From contig NZ_FRCP01000011.1 in NCBI RefSeq assembly GCF_900142955.1, positions 1-64,000 of the forward strand: a DNA stretch of 64,000 nucleotides, written 5' to 3'. Under the pieces are notes generated by a model, which saw only the letters and a list, made by a program, of their open reading frames with translations, was not told the origin of the DNA and made no database searches. This DNA is from Anaerosporobacter mobilis DSM 15930. GTDB taxonomy: Bacteria; Bacillota; Clostridia; Lachnospirales; Lachnospiraceae. Of this stretch, positions 54,380 to 63,828 are shown piece after piece (position 1 is the first letter of the stretch; each line of letters begins with the position of its first letter). A program made the position numbers and the translations under genes.

Positions 54380-55279
54380 ATGTTTAACAAATTAGTTGCA
54401 ATTGAACCTGTTAGTTTGATTCCATCTGCGGAGCAAAAACTCCATGATTATGCGGAAGAAGTTATCTTGTTTGATGATATTCCAAAGAATAACGAGGAGA
54501 TAATTCATCGAATTGGTGATGCAGATGCTGTACTTCTTAGCTATACCAGTCGTATCGATAAGGAAGTTCTAGATGCCTGTACGAATATCCGATATATAGG
54601 AATGTGTTGCAGCTTATATTCCCCTGAAAGCGCCAATGTTGATATTTGCACCGCGAATGCTAAGGATATCACTGTTTACGGGATTCGAGACTACGGGGAT
54701 CAGGGTGTTGTTGAATATGTAGTTAGTGAGCTTATTCGATATCTACATGGTTTTGGTAGTAAACAGTGGCAAGAACTTCCCATAGAGATTACAGATTTGA
54801 AAATTGGTATCGTTGGTCTTGGTACTTCTGGGAAGATGATTGCTAACGCTCTTCAGACGCTAGGCGGAGATTTGTATTATTATAGTCGTAACCGTAAACC
54901 AGAGGAAGAAGCAAAGAATATTAAGTATCTTCCATTGAAAGAGTTATTGAATACCGTTGATGTTGTTTGTACCTGCTTGAACAAAAATGTTATATTATTT
55001 CATGAAGAACAATTTGAGTGGCTTGGAAATAACAAAGTTATGTTCAATACCTCAATCGGTCCATCACATGACATTCCTGCTCTTGCGAAATGGTTGGAAC
55101 ATGGGGATAATGAGTTTTTTTGTGATACGGCAGGAGCTCTCGGAGATGATACAGGCAAGTTGCTTTCGAATCCGCATGTAAATTGTATGCAAGTGTCATC
55201 TGGACGAACAAAGCAAGCCATAGGCCGTTTGAGTAAAAAGGTATTGGAGAATATTGAGACATTTTTAAAAGACAATTAA
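54380..55279 (+). CDS. D-isomer-specific 2-hydroxyacid dehydrogenase-like protein
   Basis: 299 residues. NAD-binding core IGIVGLGTSGKMIANALQTLG (about residues 140-160), the DVVCTCLNKN strand and a substrate domain at the N terminus. The catalytic Arg and Glu segments are altered: the usual TxxT...RGxxVD is replaced by KVMFNTSIGPSHDIPAL, and the normal late His appears only in NPHVNCMQVSSG. It may therefore act on an unusual acid or not be a classical dehydrogenase. Paired with the aspartate-dehydrogenase-like gene, it may process an amino-acid-derived keto acid (inference). Confidence 0.75.
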   Translation: MFNKLVAIEPVSLIPSAEQKLHDYAEEVILFDDIPKNNEEIIHRIGDADAVLLSYTSRIDKEVLDACTNIRYIGMCCSLYSPESANVDICTANAKDITVYGIRDYGDQGVVEYVVSELIRYLHGFGSKQWQELPIEITDLKIGIVGLGTSGKMIANALQTLGGDLYYYSRNRKPEEEAKNIKYLPLKELLNTVDVVCTCLNKNVILFHEEQFEWLGNNKVMFNTSIGPSHDIPALAKWLEHGDNEFFCDTAGALGDDTGKLLSNPHVNCMQVSSGRTKQAIGRLSKKVLENIETFLKDN

Positions 55280-55357
55280 TATGTTGCTAAGTTTACAGCC
55301 CTGTTATTATACAAGGTAAGTTGAAAAATATACAGAAATAGATGCTAAGGGGATCTT

Positions 55358-55477
55358 ATGATGGAAAAAGAAAGATACTTTTGGATTGATATCGATACAA
55401 ATGGAAACCAGACAGATGATTCCTCCAGTGAGGATTCATCTGAAGAAGAAACAAGCACACAAGGCCTCAAAAGCTGA
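55358..55477 (+). CDS. Small acidic ORF, 39 residues
   Basis: Begins MMEKERYFWIDIDTNGNQ and continues with a Ser/Asp/Glu-rich stretch ending TSTQGLKS. AAGGGG lies 7 nt before the first ATG. Net charge is strongly negative; there is no Cys. Gene-like start site and non-random composition suggest it is translated. It could be a small regulatory protein or peptide precursor, but no modifying enzyme is beside it. Confidence 0.45.
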   Translation: MMEKERYFWIDIDTNGNQTDDSSSEDSSEEETSTQGLKS

Positions 55478-55536
55478 ATATATTCGCTCTTACTTTATCA
55501 TCTGTCTCTATGATAGCATGCAGAATATTACATCAA

Positions 55537-55553
55537 CATAAGCATAGCTTATG
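55537..55553. repeat. Mini-hairpin with ATA loop
   Basis: CATAAGC-ATA-GCTTATG, a perfect 7-bp stem with a 3-nt loop, in the gap before the CofE-like gene. No T tract follows. Similar in design to the mini-hairpins at 11-78. Confidence 0.4.
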
Positions 55554-55574
55554 CTGATCATAACAATTATTAGT

Positions 55575-55603
55575 TTTACTTTTAGTTATGTCAATGTTAT
55601 AAT
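55575..55603 (+). promoter_or_regulatory. Promoter for the CofE-like gene
   Basis: TTTACT (55575-55580), 17-nt spacer, TATAAT (55598-55603); the start codon is 55 nt further on. Confidence 0.55.
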
Positions 55604-55657
55604 ATTTTTGAATGTAATTTCATGCATGAAATATCAATGCATAAAGGAGAACGTAAG

Positions 55658-56848
55658 ATGGAAAGAATGATTGGAACGATATCTAGAGGTGTTCGTGCCC
55701 CTATAATACGTGAAGGAGATGACATCGTAGAGATAGTTGTAAATAGTGTGTTAGATGCAGCAAAAAGTGAGAATTTTGAGCTGAATGACAGAGATGTTGT
55801 TGCTGTAACAGAAGCAGTAGTTGCTCGTGCACAAGGTAATTATGCAACAGTGGACCATATCGCTTGTGATGTTAAAGCAAAATTTGGAAATGAAACAGTT
55901 GGAGTAATTTTCCCTATTTTAAGTCGTAATCGTTTTGCTATGTGCCTTAAAGGTATTGCAAGAGGAGCGAAAAAGATAGTATTAATGTTAAGTTATCCAT
56001 CTGATGAAGTTGGAAATCATCTTGTTGATCTTGATTTGCTAGATGAAAAAGGTATCAATCCTTGGGTAGATGTATTATCGGAAGAACAATATCGCGAATT
56101 ATTCGGTTACCGTAAACATACATTTACTGGTGTTGATTATATTGAATATTATAAAGAGTTAATTCAAAATGAAGATTGTGAAGTAGAAATTATACTTGCT
56201 AATGATTGCCGTGCTATTCTACAATACGCAAAAAATGTTTTATGTTGTGATATACATAGCCGTATTCGTACAAAACGCTTATTAAAAGCAGCAGGGGCAG
56301 ATATTGTTTACAGCCTAGACAATATATTAACATCTTCTGTTGAAGGTGGTGGATACAATGAAAATTATGGATTACTTGGAAGTAATAAAGCAACGGAAGA
56401 CTCTGTTAAGTTATTCCCACGTAACTGTGATCCAATTGTTGAAGGTATACAGAATAGAATCCTTGAATTAACTGGTAAGCATGTAGAAGCTATGATATAT
56501 GGAGATGGAGCTTTCAAAGATCCGATAGGAAAGATATGGGAACTTGCAGATCCAGTTGTATCACCTGCATATACAGCAGGGCTAGAAGGTCAGCCAAATG
56601 AAATTAAGTTAAAATATTTAGCAGATAATGATTTTGCAGATTTAAAGGGTGAAGAACTAAAAAATGCAATTTCTGATTATATTCGAAATAAGGACAATGA
56701 TTTAGTAGGACAAATGGTGTCTCAAGGAACAACTCCACGTCGCTTGACAGATTTAATCGGTTCTTTATGTGATTTAACTTCTGGAAGTGGTGACAAAGGT
56801 ACACCTATTGTACTTGTTCAAGGATATTTTGATAATTATACAAAATAA
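55658..56848 (+). CDS. CofE-like F420-0:gamma-glutamyl ligase family protein
   Basis: About 396 residues. The N-terminal half follows the CofE fold (GVRAPIIREGDDIVEIVVNSV; DVVAVTEAVVARAQGNY), the family that adds glutamate to coenzyme F420-0 with GTP. The late segments YGDGAFKDPIGKIWELADPVVSPAYTAGL and GTTPRRLTDLIGSLCDLTSGSGDKGTPIVLVQGYFD belong to a longer version common in anaerobic Firmicutes that are not known to make F420. Substrate is therefore unknown; attachment of an amino acid to another acid by an amide bond is the likely chemistry. ATG 55658 has AAAGGAG 9 nt upstream. Confidence 0.78.
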   Translation: MERMIGTISRGVRAPIIREGDDIVEIVVNSVLDAAKSENFELNDRDVVAVTEAVVARAQGNYATVDHIACDVKAKFGNETVGVIFPILSRNRFAMCLKGIARGAKKIVLMLSYPSDEVGNHLVDLDLLDEKGINPWVDVLSEEQYRELFGYRKHTFTGVDYIEYYKELIQNEDCEVEIILANDCRAILQYAKNVLCCDIHSRIRTKRLLKAAGADIVYSLDNILTSSVEGGGYNENYGLLGSNKATEDSVKLFPRNCDPIVEGIQNRILELTGKHVEAMIYGDGAFKDPIGKIWELADPVVSPAYTAGLEGQPNEIKLKYLADNDFADLKGEELKNAISDYIRNKDNDLVGQMVSQGTTPRRLTDLIGSLCDLTSGSGDKGTPIVLVQGYFDNYTK

Positions 56849-56910
56849 AATAGTTTAAATAAACTTTCTTCTTCTAAGTTTATTATAGTCGTTAATAGAA
56901 GTGCTACGAA

Positions 56911-56980
56911 AGGCTCTCTGACAAGTGTTGGGTAACGAGGTGCATTGCACCCGTACCAATACTGGATAGAGAGCTTTTTC
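56911..56980 (+). terminator. Long-stem terminator after the CofE-like gene
   Basis: GCTCTCT (56913-56919) pairs with AGAGAGC (56968-56974). Inside, TTGG...CCAA and GGTGC-ATT-GCACC extend an imperfect stem of some 25 bp. TTTTT follows. Confidence 0.8.
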
Positions 56981-57002
56981 TATGTTTTGTTCTATAAATA
57001 CT

Positions 57003-57221
57003 CTATAGAATAGAAACAGTATCTCTTAGTAAATCAACAGTTTTCATAGTAAGTATTCTGGTTCTTAGCTGGTATCTGGACAAGAAGGAATACAATTCAA
57101 GAAGGCGTTTCCCACATGAACCATTATACCCACGTTTTATTAATACAAGATAGCATTTATATGCACCTTCTAGTGACTGGTTGTCAGACTGGCACTTGGA
57201 GGTCTTTTTTTTAGAACTTAT
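57003..57221 (-). pseudogene. Possible gene remnant
   Basis: A 72-codon minus-strand frame without stops and without a usable start. It contains GAYKCYLVLIKRGYNGSC and ends in a stop at 57003. It overlaps a plus-strand terminator. No family recognised; it may be chance or the tail of a decayed gene. Confidence 0.2.
57164..57212 (+). terminator. Terminator-like hairpin without an obvious gene upstream
   Basis: ACCTTCTAGTG (about 57165-57176) pairs, with a wobble and a mismatch, with CACTTGGAGGT (57193-57203), followed by C and eight T. No gene ends just before it, so it may close a small RNA or belong to a decayed gene. Confidence 0.55.
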
Positions 57222-57828
57222 TTATATGATAAGACGAAGTACTTACACAAGAAGAAGTGAATCGGCTGATGGAACATAAAATTCTTTTAAAAGAAAGAAG
57301 CTAAACAATCATAGCCCTTATAAGGCATTCAGTTTCTATCATGGTGAGACGGTAGTGGAGAAGTAGGTTGTAGCCAGATTTCACTTTACGTAATTTTAGT
57401 CGTCTATGCTAGGATTAACCAGTCAAAATGGTAAATATTTACTAAATAAATGTTTACAATAAGAAAATAAAGTAATATAATGTAAAAATAACGTAATGAT
57501 ATAAACTGATAAAAAAGGGAGGATAATATTTTATGAAATTAAAGTAAGTTTCGTGAAAATTATGTAATATTATATACTTTTCCATTAATGAAGTTAGTGA
57601 AGATTTGATTAAAAAAGGACTTGCAATCTGTGCAAAAACAAAAGCAATTGGTGTGAATAGGGAAATACTAAGTAGGACAGAAATTTTAGGTTTTTTGGAC
57701 TATATTTAAAATTAATCCCTTAACTAAGAATTAAAAGGTATAGAATAGAAAACAATTGTTCTATAGGAATGAATATTGTTATGTGCTTACCTTTTTAATT
57801 GAAAGAAGAAATTGAGGAGGATTTAGTG
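57213..57828 (+). promoter_or_regulatory. Promoter and long leader of the polyketide synthase operon
   Basis: Promoter TTTACA (57453-57458), 17-nt spacer, TATAAT (57476-57481). The leader to the first PKS gene is about 340 nt. It has GGGAGG and a 4-codon ORF (MKLK, 57533-57547), then a frame from about 57551 (ending 57708) with the sequence SINEVSEDLIKKGLAICAKT but no start codon, possibly the remains of a small gene broken by frame shifts. Long leaders of PKS operons can carry antitermination signals; none was recognised. Confidence 0.5.
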
Positions 57829-59058
57829 ATGAAGAAAAAAGTTTATTTATTTCCGGGGCAAGGTTCACAATATATTGGAATGGGAAAGAAATTATGTGAT
57901 ACATACGAAATAGCAAAAAAAACTTTTGACGAAGCAAACGAAATATTGGGGTTTGATTTGAAAAAATTGTGTTTTGAAGGAAACATTAATGAATTAACAA
58001 AAACGATTAATTTGCAACCTGCACTACTTACTTATAGTGTAGCATCATATCTAGCTTTCACAGAAGAGTATGGTGCAAGACCAGATTATTTAGCTGGGCA
58101 TAGTCTAGGCGAAATATCAGCGTTAACTTGTGCTGGAGTTATTAACTTTAATGATGCTATAAAAATAACATATAAAAGAGGAAAACTAATGCAGGAAGCT
58201 GTTGCAGACGGAATTGGTTCAATGGCAGCAATACGTAACATAGAGGCTGCAAAAATTGAGCAGGTTTGTCATGAAATTTCTGGACAAAATGGGTATGTTG
58301 CTATATCTAATTATAATTCCAGAAACCAGATAGTAATAGCGGGATATAAAAATAATGTGGAAGCTGCTATAAAGAAGCTGGAAGCGATAGGCGCTGATGC
58401 AAAACTTTTAAATGTTAGTGCACCATTTCATTGTAAATTAATGGAACCAATTACATCGGCTGTTCAAGATGAATTAAGCAAGTATACATATAATGATACA
58501 AAATATAAAGTAATGTCAAATGTGACAGCTAGACCATATGAAGGCAAGGCGGAAGTAGTTAAATTACTTACTGAACAGATAACAAAACCAGTACGATGGA
58601 TGGAGATTATGGATTATTTACGTAAAAAATCCGTTGAGATAGGTATTGAACTAGGTGCAGGGCATGTGTTAAGAAGTCTTGATTCAGCAATTTATGTTTT
58701 CTCATATGATGATGACAATGATAAAAAAGCTATTAAAGACTTAGATTTGGAAAGTAAGTTGCCGTTTTTCTCAAGAGCTATGGGAATTATAACCGCTACT
58801 CCAAATACAAATTGGGATGAAAATGAATATCAAAAGGGTGTTGTTGAGTCATATAAAGTAATTCAGAAATTAAGTGAGACTTATGAAGCTAATAAAACAG
58901 AACCTAGTGAAGAAAATATGAGATTTGCAACTGACATGTTAGTAACAGCACTTAAGACAAAGGGAGCAAAGAGAGATGAAATTATATCTAGATTAGAACA
59001 ATTATTTTGGGACACCAGAACAGAAAATATATTTACAAATATAACAGCTTTTCTGTAA
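57829..59058 (+). CDS. Free-standing (trans) malonyl-CoA:ACP acyltransferase
   Basis: 409 residues. The acyltransferase domain (about 1-290) has PGQGSQYIGMG at the start, the nucleophile Ser92 in GHSLGEISAL, and the His in NVSAPFHCKLM. It loads malonyl units on ACP domains of synthases lacking their own AT, which the next gene is. The last 110 residues (after LPFFSRAMGIITATPNT) form an extra helical segment not needed for catalysis; similar extensions occur in some trans-acting ATs and may dock to the synthase. GAGGAGG lies 8 nt before the ATG; an in-frame TTG 30 nt earlier is unlikely. First gene of the PKS operon. Confidence 0.92.
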   Translation: MKKKVYLFPGQGSQYIGMGKKLCDTYEIAKKTFDEANEILGFDLKKLCFEGNINELTKTINLQPALLTYSVASYLAFTEEYGARPDYLAGHSLGEISALTCAGVINFNDAIKITYKRGKLMQEAVADGIGSMAAIRNIEAAKIEQVCHEISGQNGYVAISNYNSRNQIVIAGYKNNVEAAIKKLEAIGADAKLLNVSAPFHCKLMEPITSAVQDELSKYTYNDTKYKVMSNVTARPYEGKAEVVKLLTEQITKPVRWMEIMDYLRKKSVEIGIELGAGHVLRSLDSAIYVFSYDDDNDKKAIKDLDLESKLPFFSRAMGIITATPNTNWDENEYQKGVVESYKVIQKLSETYEANKTEPSEENMRFATDMLVTALKTKGAKRDEIISRLEQLFWDTRTENIFTNITAFL

Positions 59059-59088
59059 AAGAATGCAAACACATAGGGGGAATTGTTA

Positions 59089-62000
59089 ATGAATCTGGAC
59101 GTAGATATGAGCAAAATATCCTATAATATTAACAATGATGATACTAAGAAAATATTTATGAATAATGAGCAGCTCCTTGATCATGATATAGCTGTTATAG
59201 GAATAAGTGCTAGAATTGGAAGAGCCAATAATGTAAATGAATTTTGGGAATATATTAGTAGTGGAATAGACTTAATAGAAAAATTTCCAGATAATAGACA
59301 AAAGGATATTGATACATATATAAACACTGTATTTGGTAAGAAAAAAAATGATTTTGTTGAGATGGCATATCTAAAGAATATTGATCAGTTTGATGCAAAT
59401 TTTTTCCGTATGGCGCCGATTGAGGCAGAATTGCTTAGTCCTGTGCAGCGAGTGTTCTTAGAGGCTATGGTTGTAGCAGCAGAAGATGCAGGGTATGGTG
59501 GCGATCAACTTAATGGAACCAACACTGGAGTTTATGTAGGCTATAACAGTAGTAATATGAATAATTATTTTTCGATGATATCTAATTTATGTTCAGACAA
59601 AATGGATTTAGCTTTAACAGGAAATATTGATTCAATTATTGCAAGTAGATTTAGCTATTTATATAATCTCAAGGGTCCGGCTGAAGTAATAGATACTGCA
59701 TGTTCTTCCTCATTAGTGGCTGTACATACTGCATGTCAGGCTATAAGAAGTAGAGAAGTAGATATGGCTTTTGCGGGCGGAATTAAGATATGTCTTATTC
59801 CTAGAAATCAAGAAGATAGGGATATTGGTATTACATCTTCCTCTGGAAGAACGAAAACCTTTGATGAGAGTGCGGATGGAACTGGTGCGGGTGAAGGGGT
59901 AGGCATTGTTCTACTGAAACCTTTACTGAAAGCGATTGAAGATCATGATGTTATACATGCTGTGATTAAAGGCTCTGCAATAAATCAGGATGGTTCATCC
60001 GTTGGAATAACAGCGCCAAATTCGCAGGCACAAACAGATGTATTAATAAAAGCTTGGGAAGATGCAAATATAAATCCATTATCGATCCAATATTATGAAG
60101 CTCATGGAACAGCTACAAATTTGGGAGATCCTATTGAAATAGAGGCCCTTAGTAAAGCAATAAGAAAATACACTATGAAAAAGCAAGCATTTGCTATAGG
60201 CTCTGTAAAAACAAACGTTGGGCATTTGGATTGTGCTTCTGGTATAGCAGGTCTTATAAATGCAATTATGATGTTAAAGAACAAGAAAATTGCACCAAAT
60301 ATACATTACAAACGTGGTAATAAAAAAATAGACTTTATAAATAGCCCTGTATATGTAAACGATAAACTTCGTGATTGGGAAAAAAATAAACATCCAAGGA
60401 GATGCGGTATTAGTTCTTTTGGAATCAGTGGAACAAATTGTCACATGATATTAGAGGAAGCACCTGTTGAAAAGAAAGTTGAAAGTAAGGTGAGTTCTCA
60501 GTCTTACCTTTTGACAATATCCGCAAAATCCAAAGATGCATTACAGGAACTTATGAAACAATATAATGAGTTTTATCTGCAACATCCAAAAGAACGCAAA
60601 AATATGTGTTATACTGCCAACACGGGAAGAGGGCACTATAATTGGAGAATGGCAGTAATTTTTAGGGAAACTCAAGAAAGTTTATTTACTGATGAAGAAT
60701 TAGAAACGTGTAAAGGGTTGTTCATTAATGAAGTGAAAGTTGGAGATTATGAACTTCACCAAGAAGATGATAGATTTATTTCTTATGAGAAGAAGCTTGA
60801 ACTTAATAGTAAGGCTAAGCATATAATGAGAAATATTAAGGTTGGACTTGAAGATGGTGAAAGAAAAGTTCTATTAAAGAAATTATCTGAATGTTATGTT
60901 CTTGGTGCAGATATAGAGTGGAGTCAAATATTTATAGGTGATGATATTTGTAAAGTTAGTATTCCAACATATCCTTTTGATACTAGGAGATGTTGGATAA
61001 ACAATGGGAATTATATCAATAATAGTTTAAGTATGAGAGAAAGCATCAGAATGCACCCATTAATTGGCCAATGCTTAACAAACTTTACGGATGTCATCTT
61101 ATTTGAAACAGACGTTAATATTAATAATACTTGGGAATTAAAAGAACATATTATCGGAAAAAATTATGTATTACCGGGTACTGCATTTGTTGAGATGTTA
61201 CACGAAGCTGGAAAAATCTTTTTTAAAACAGATGGAATTACCATTCTTAATACTGTTTTCCTTATACCATTCATGTGCAATAGAGAAGAAACAAGAAGAG
61301 TACAAATTATTGGTAGAAAGCAAAATGATATTCTCGAAGTAAATATAATAAGTACATTGGATACAGAAGCGAATGACAGTTGGGTTAATCATGTATCCGC
61401 TAGAATTAGTAAGAGGAAAGAAGAAAAACATGAAAATTTAGATATTGAGTTATTGCTAGAACGATGCAATAAAATAATTCAAGTGTATTCACAAGACAAA
61501 AAAGACAATGGTCATGTTAAAGTAGCAGATAGTTGGAAAACAAATAAATTGCTTCAGTTTAATGATGAGGAAATTATTGGTTATTTTGAATTATCAAGTG
61601 AGTATTTGGTTAAATTAGATGGATACTTTTTATACCCACCATTATTAGATGGTGCTGTAAATATTGGCAATGTACTTACAAAAAGTGGGGTGTGTTTGCC
61701 GTTGTCTTACGGTAAGGCGGATTTTTTTAAACCATTGCCAAAGGCTTTTTATAGTTACTTGCATAAAAAGAAAGATGGAAATAATGGTAATATCACTACT
61801 TTTGATGTTTCTATTATATCAGATGAAGGAGAATACATAGGATTCATTGAAGATTATGTTTTAAAAGAATTAAGTAATCTAGAAATGAAAAGAATTAAAG
61901 GAGAAACCTCTTATTCATTAGTTTTGAAAGAAAAAGAAAATGAATCAAAAAACCTAATAAATCAATTTCCGACAAAAACTGCATTGCTAATTATGAGAGA

Positions 62001-63816
62001 TACACAAAAAGGAAATGATATCTATAAGAAAGTAAAGTCACTAAATTTTGAAAACTATATTACAATTATTCTATCAAATGTATATGAAGAAAAGAATGAG
62101 AATTGCTATCAGATAAGATGTAATGAGGAAGATTTTAAGATGGTATTTACCCAAATATCCAATCAACACATTGATACGATAATTCATATTGCATCCTATG
62201 AAGATAATAGAGAAGATACGATAGATGACTTAGATAAAAAAGTCAGTAATAGTATGAAAAGCCTATATCTCTTATTACATAGTATGTCATCTCTTCATAT
62301 GAAAGTGGATAATTTTACGGCAGTCATTGACAACTCAATCAGCGTAAATGGAAAAGAAGATGGAATTAATCCCATAAACAGAGCCTTCACAGGCATGATA
62401 AAGTCAGTTGCCAAGGAATATACAAGTATGAATTTCAAAGTAATCGATTTGGATACCATAACTGATATGGGTAAGTTTGGTTTTGAGATTCTCTCAAAGG
62501 ATCAAACAATACTAGTTGTCTTTCGTAATAACGTAAGATATATTGAGTATTTTACTGAAAGTGTAGAAGAGGTACAGACAGACTTTGAGATAAAATCTAA
62601 TGGTGTATATATTATAGCTGGTGGACTTGGAGGTGTTGGGCTAGCACTTACTCAAAGCTTAGTGCAATTGAATAACAAAATTCATATAACTATATTATGT
62701 AGACATAGTATGGATCAAATAAATGATCAGGTGAAAGTAAAAAGAATACAAAGGCAACTGAATGAAATTCGAGAGATATCAAATGGACATACAACGGTAG
62801 AAATTTTGCAAGCGGATATTACAGATTATGAAACAATGACCCATACAATTGACGAATTACGTTATAAGTATGGGAGAATACTAGGTGTCATTAATTGTGC
62901 AGGAGTTTCAGGAGATGGTTATCTGATTCGAAAGCGATGGGCGGTTTTTTACCAAGTTCTTCAACCTAAAATATTTGGAACATGGATTTTAGATAAGCTA
63001 ACGCAACAAGATAATCTGGATTTCTTTATTATGTGCTCATCGTTATCCTCAATTTTTGCTTCAAGTGGGCAAAGTGATTATGCCGCAGCAAATTCTTATT
63101 TGGATAGCTATTCTGAGATGAGAGAAAAAAAAGGAAAACCTACCTTGGCTATTAATTGGACAGGATGGAAAGAAGTTGGTATGGCTGTAGATAACCAAGT
63201 TAATCAGAATGAAAGTATATTCCAATTTGTAGATACACAAAGAGGGCAGGAAGCTTTTGTATATGCACTTTCACTCCAACAACCACACTTAATAGTAGGT
63301 GAACTGAATTATGAGTTTGTGCAAAAACATAAAGAATTTTTTAGGAATAATATTGAATTTTCTCAAACAATAGAAAATAAATTGAGAAGGTTTGATCAAT
63401 CAAGTGTGTATGATATGGAGAGAGAGGAGTATACAGTGCAAATTATTAGCAATGGTAAGAAAGAAGTGACGCAAACAGAAAAAACCGTTGCGAATGCAAT
63501 GGCAAGAACACTAAATTTTAGTGAAATTAATATTGACGATAAGTTTTTTGAAATGGGGGGAGATTCCTTATTGGCGACAGCCTTAAAGAAAGAATTAGAT
63601 AAAGATTTTCCTGACGTTGTTGATATTACCGATATATTTACTTATGTATCTGTTACAGAAATAGCAAAGTATATAGATGGTATTATTAAGGCTCAAGAGC
63701 AAAAACAAGAAATGGCAGAAATGGATGATTCAGATGTGGAACTGAAAGAATTACTTAAATTACTTGATGCTGGAAATATTGATTTAGAAGATGCAAAAAA
63801 AATGTTGATAAATTAG
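59089..63816 (+). CDS. Trans-AT polyketide synthase module, KS-DH-KR-ACP
   Basis: About 1575 residues. Ketosynthase (about 35-460): active Cys205 in DTACSSSLVAVH, His339 in EAHGTATNLGDP, His379 in NVGHLD. No AT follows; YPFDTRRCW at about 625 marks the post-KS linker. Dehydratase (about 650-940): His687 in HIIGKNYVLPGT and Asp854 in LLDGAVN. Ketoreductase (about 1080-1420): GGLGGVG at 1178, Ser1318, Tyr1331 in QSDYAAANSYLD. ACP: Ser1493 in EMGGDSLLAT. A short helical tail follows (GNIDLEDAKKML). Predicted to extend a chain by one malonyl unit and leave a double bond. AGGGGG lies 8 nt before the ATG at 59089. Confidence 0.93.
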   Translation: MNLDVDMSKISYNINNDDTKKIFMNNEQLLDHDIAVIGISARIGRANNVNEFWEYISSGIDLIEKFPDNRQKDIDTYINTVFGKKKNDFVEMAYLKNIDQFDANFFRMAPIEAELLSPVQRVFLEAMVVAAEDAGYGGDQLNGTNTGVYVGYNSSNMNNYFSMISNLCSDKMDLALTGNIDSIIASRFSYLYNLKGPAEVIDTACSSSLVAVHTACQAIRSREVDMAFAGGIKICLIPRNQEDRDIGITSSSGRTKTFDESADGTGAGEGVGIVLLKPLLKAIEDHDVIHAVIKGSAINQDGSSVGITAPNSQAQTDVLIKAWEDANINPLSIQYYEAHGTATNLGDPIEIEALSKAIRKYTMKKQAFAIGSVKTNVGHLDCASGIAGLINAIMMLKNKKIAPNIHYKRGNKKIDFINSPVYVNDKLRDWEKNKHPRRCGISSFGISGTNCHMILEEAPVEKKVESKVSSQSYLLTISAKSKDALQELMKQYNEFYLQHPKERKNMCYTANTGRGHYNWRMAVIFRETQESLFTDEELETCKGLFINEVKVGDYELHQEDDRFISYEKKLELNSKAKHIMRNIKVGLEDGERKVLLKKLSECYVLGADIEWSQIFIGDDICKVSIPTYPFDTRRCWINNGNYINNSLSMRESIRMHPLIGQCLTNFTDVILFETDVNINNTWELKEHIIGKNYVLPGTAFVEMLHEAGKIFFKTDGITILNTVFLIPFMCNREETRRVQIIGRKQNDILEVNIISTLDTEANDSWVNHVSARISKRKEEKHENLDIELLLERCNKIIQVYSQDKKDNGHVKVADSWKTNKLLQFNDEEIIGYFELSSEYLVKLDGYFLYPPLLDGAVNIGNVLTKSGVCLPLSYGKADFFKPLPKAFYSYLHKKKDGNNGNITTFDVSIISDEGEYIGFIEDYVLKELSNLEMKRIKGETSYSLVLKEKENESKNLINQFPTKTALLIMRDTQKGNDIYKKVKSLNFENYITIILSNVYEEKNENCYQIRCNEEDFKMVFTQISNQHIDTIIHIASYEDNREDTIDDLDKKVSNSMKSLYLLLHSMSSLHMKVDNFTAVIDNSISVNGKEDGINPINRAFTGMIKSVAKEYTSMNFKVIDLDTITDMGKFGFEILSKDQTILVVFRNNVRYIEYFTESVEEVQTDFEIKSNGVYIIAGGLGGVGLALTQSLVQLNNKIHITILCRHSMDQINDQVKVKRIQRQLNEIREISNGHTTVEILQADITDYETMTHTIDELRYKYGRILGVINCAGVSGDGYLIRKRWAVFYQVLQPKIFGTWILDKLTQQDNLDFFIMCSSLSSIFASSGQSDYAAANSYLDSYSEMREKKGKPTLAINWTGWKEVGMAVDNQVNQNESIFQFVDTQRGQEAFVYALSLQQPHLIVGELNYEFVQKHKEFFRNNIEFSQTIENKLRRFDQSSVYDMEREEYTVQIISNGKKEVTQTEKTVANAMARTLNFSEINIDDKFFEMGGDSLLATALKKELDKDFPDVVDITDIFTYVSVTEIAKYIDGIIKAQEQKQEMAEMDDSDVELKELLKLLDAGNIDLEDAKKMLIN

Positions 63817-63828
63817 GAGAAATTACAT

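Noticed and set aside
57250..57312. Short plus-strand frame reading EEVNRLMEHKILLKERS as a transposase or recombinase tail
   Set aside because: About 23 codons only, no start site, and no family match can be claimed from so short a stretch.
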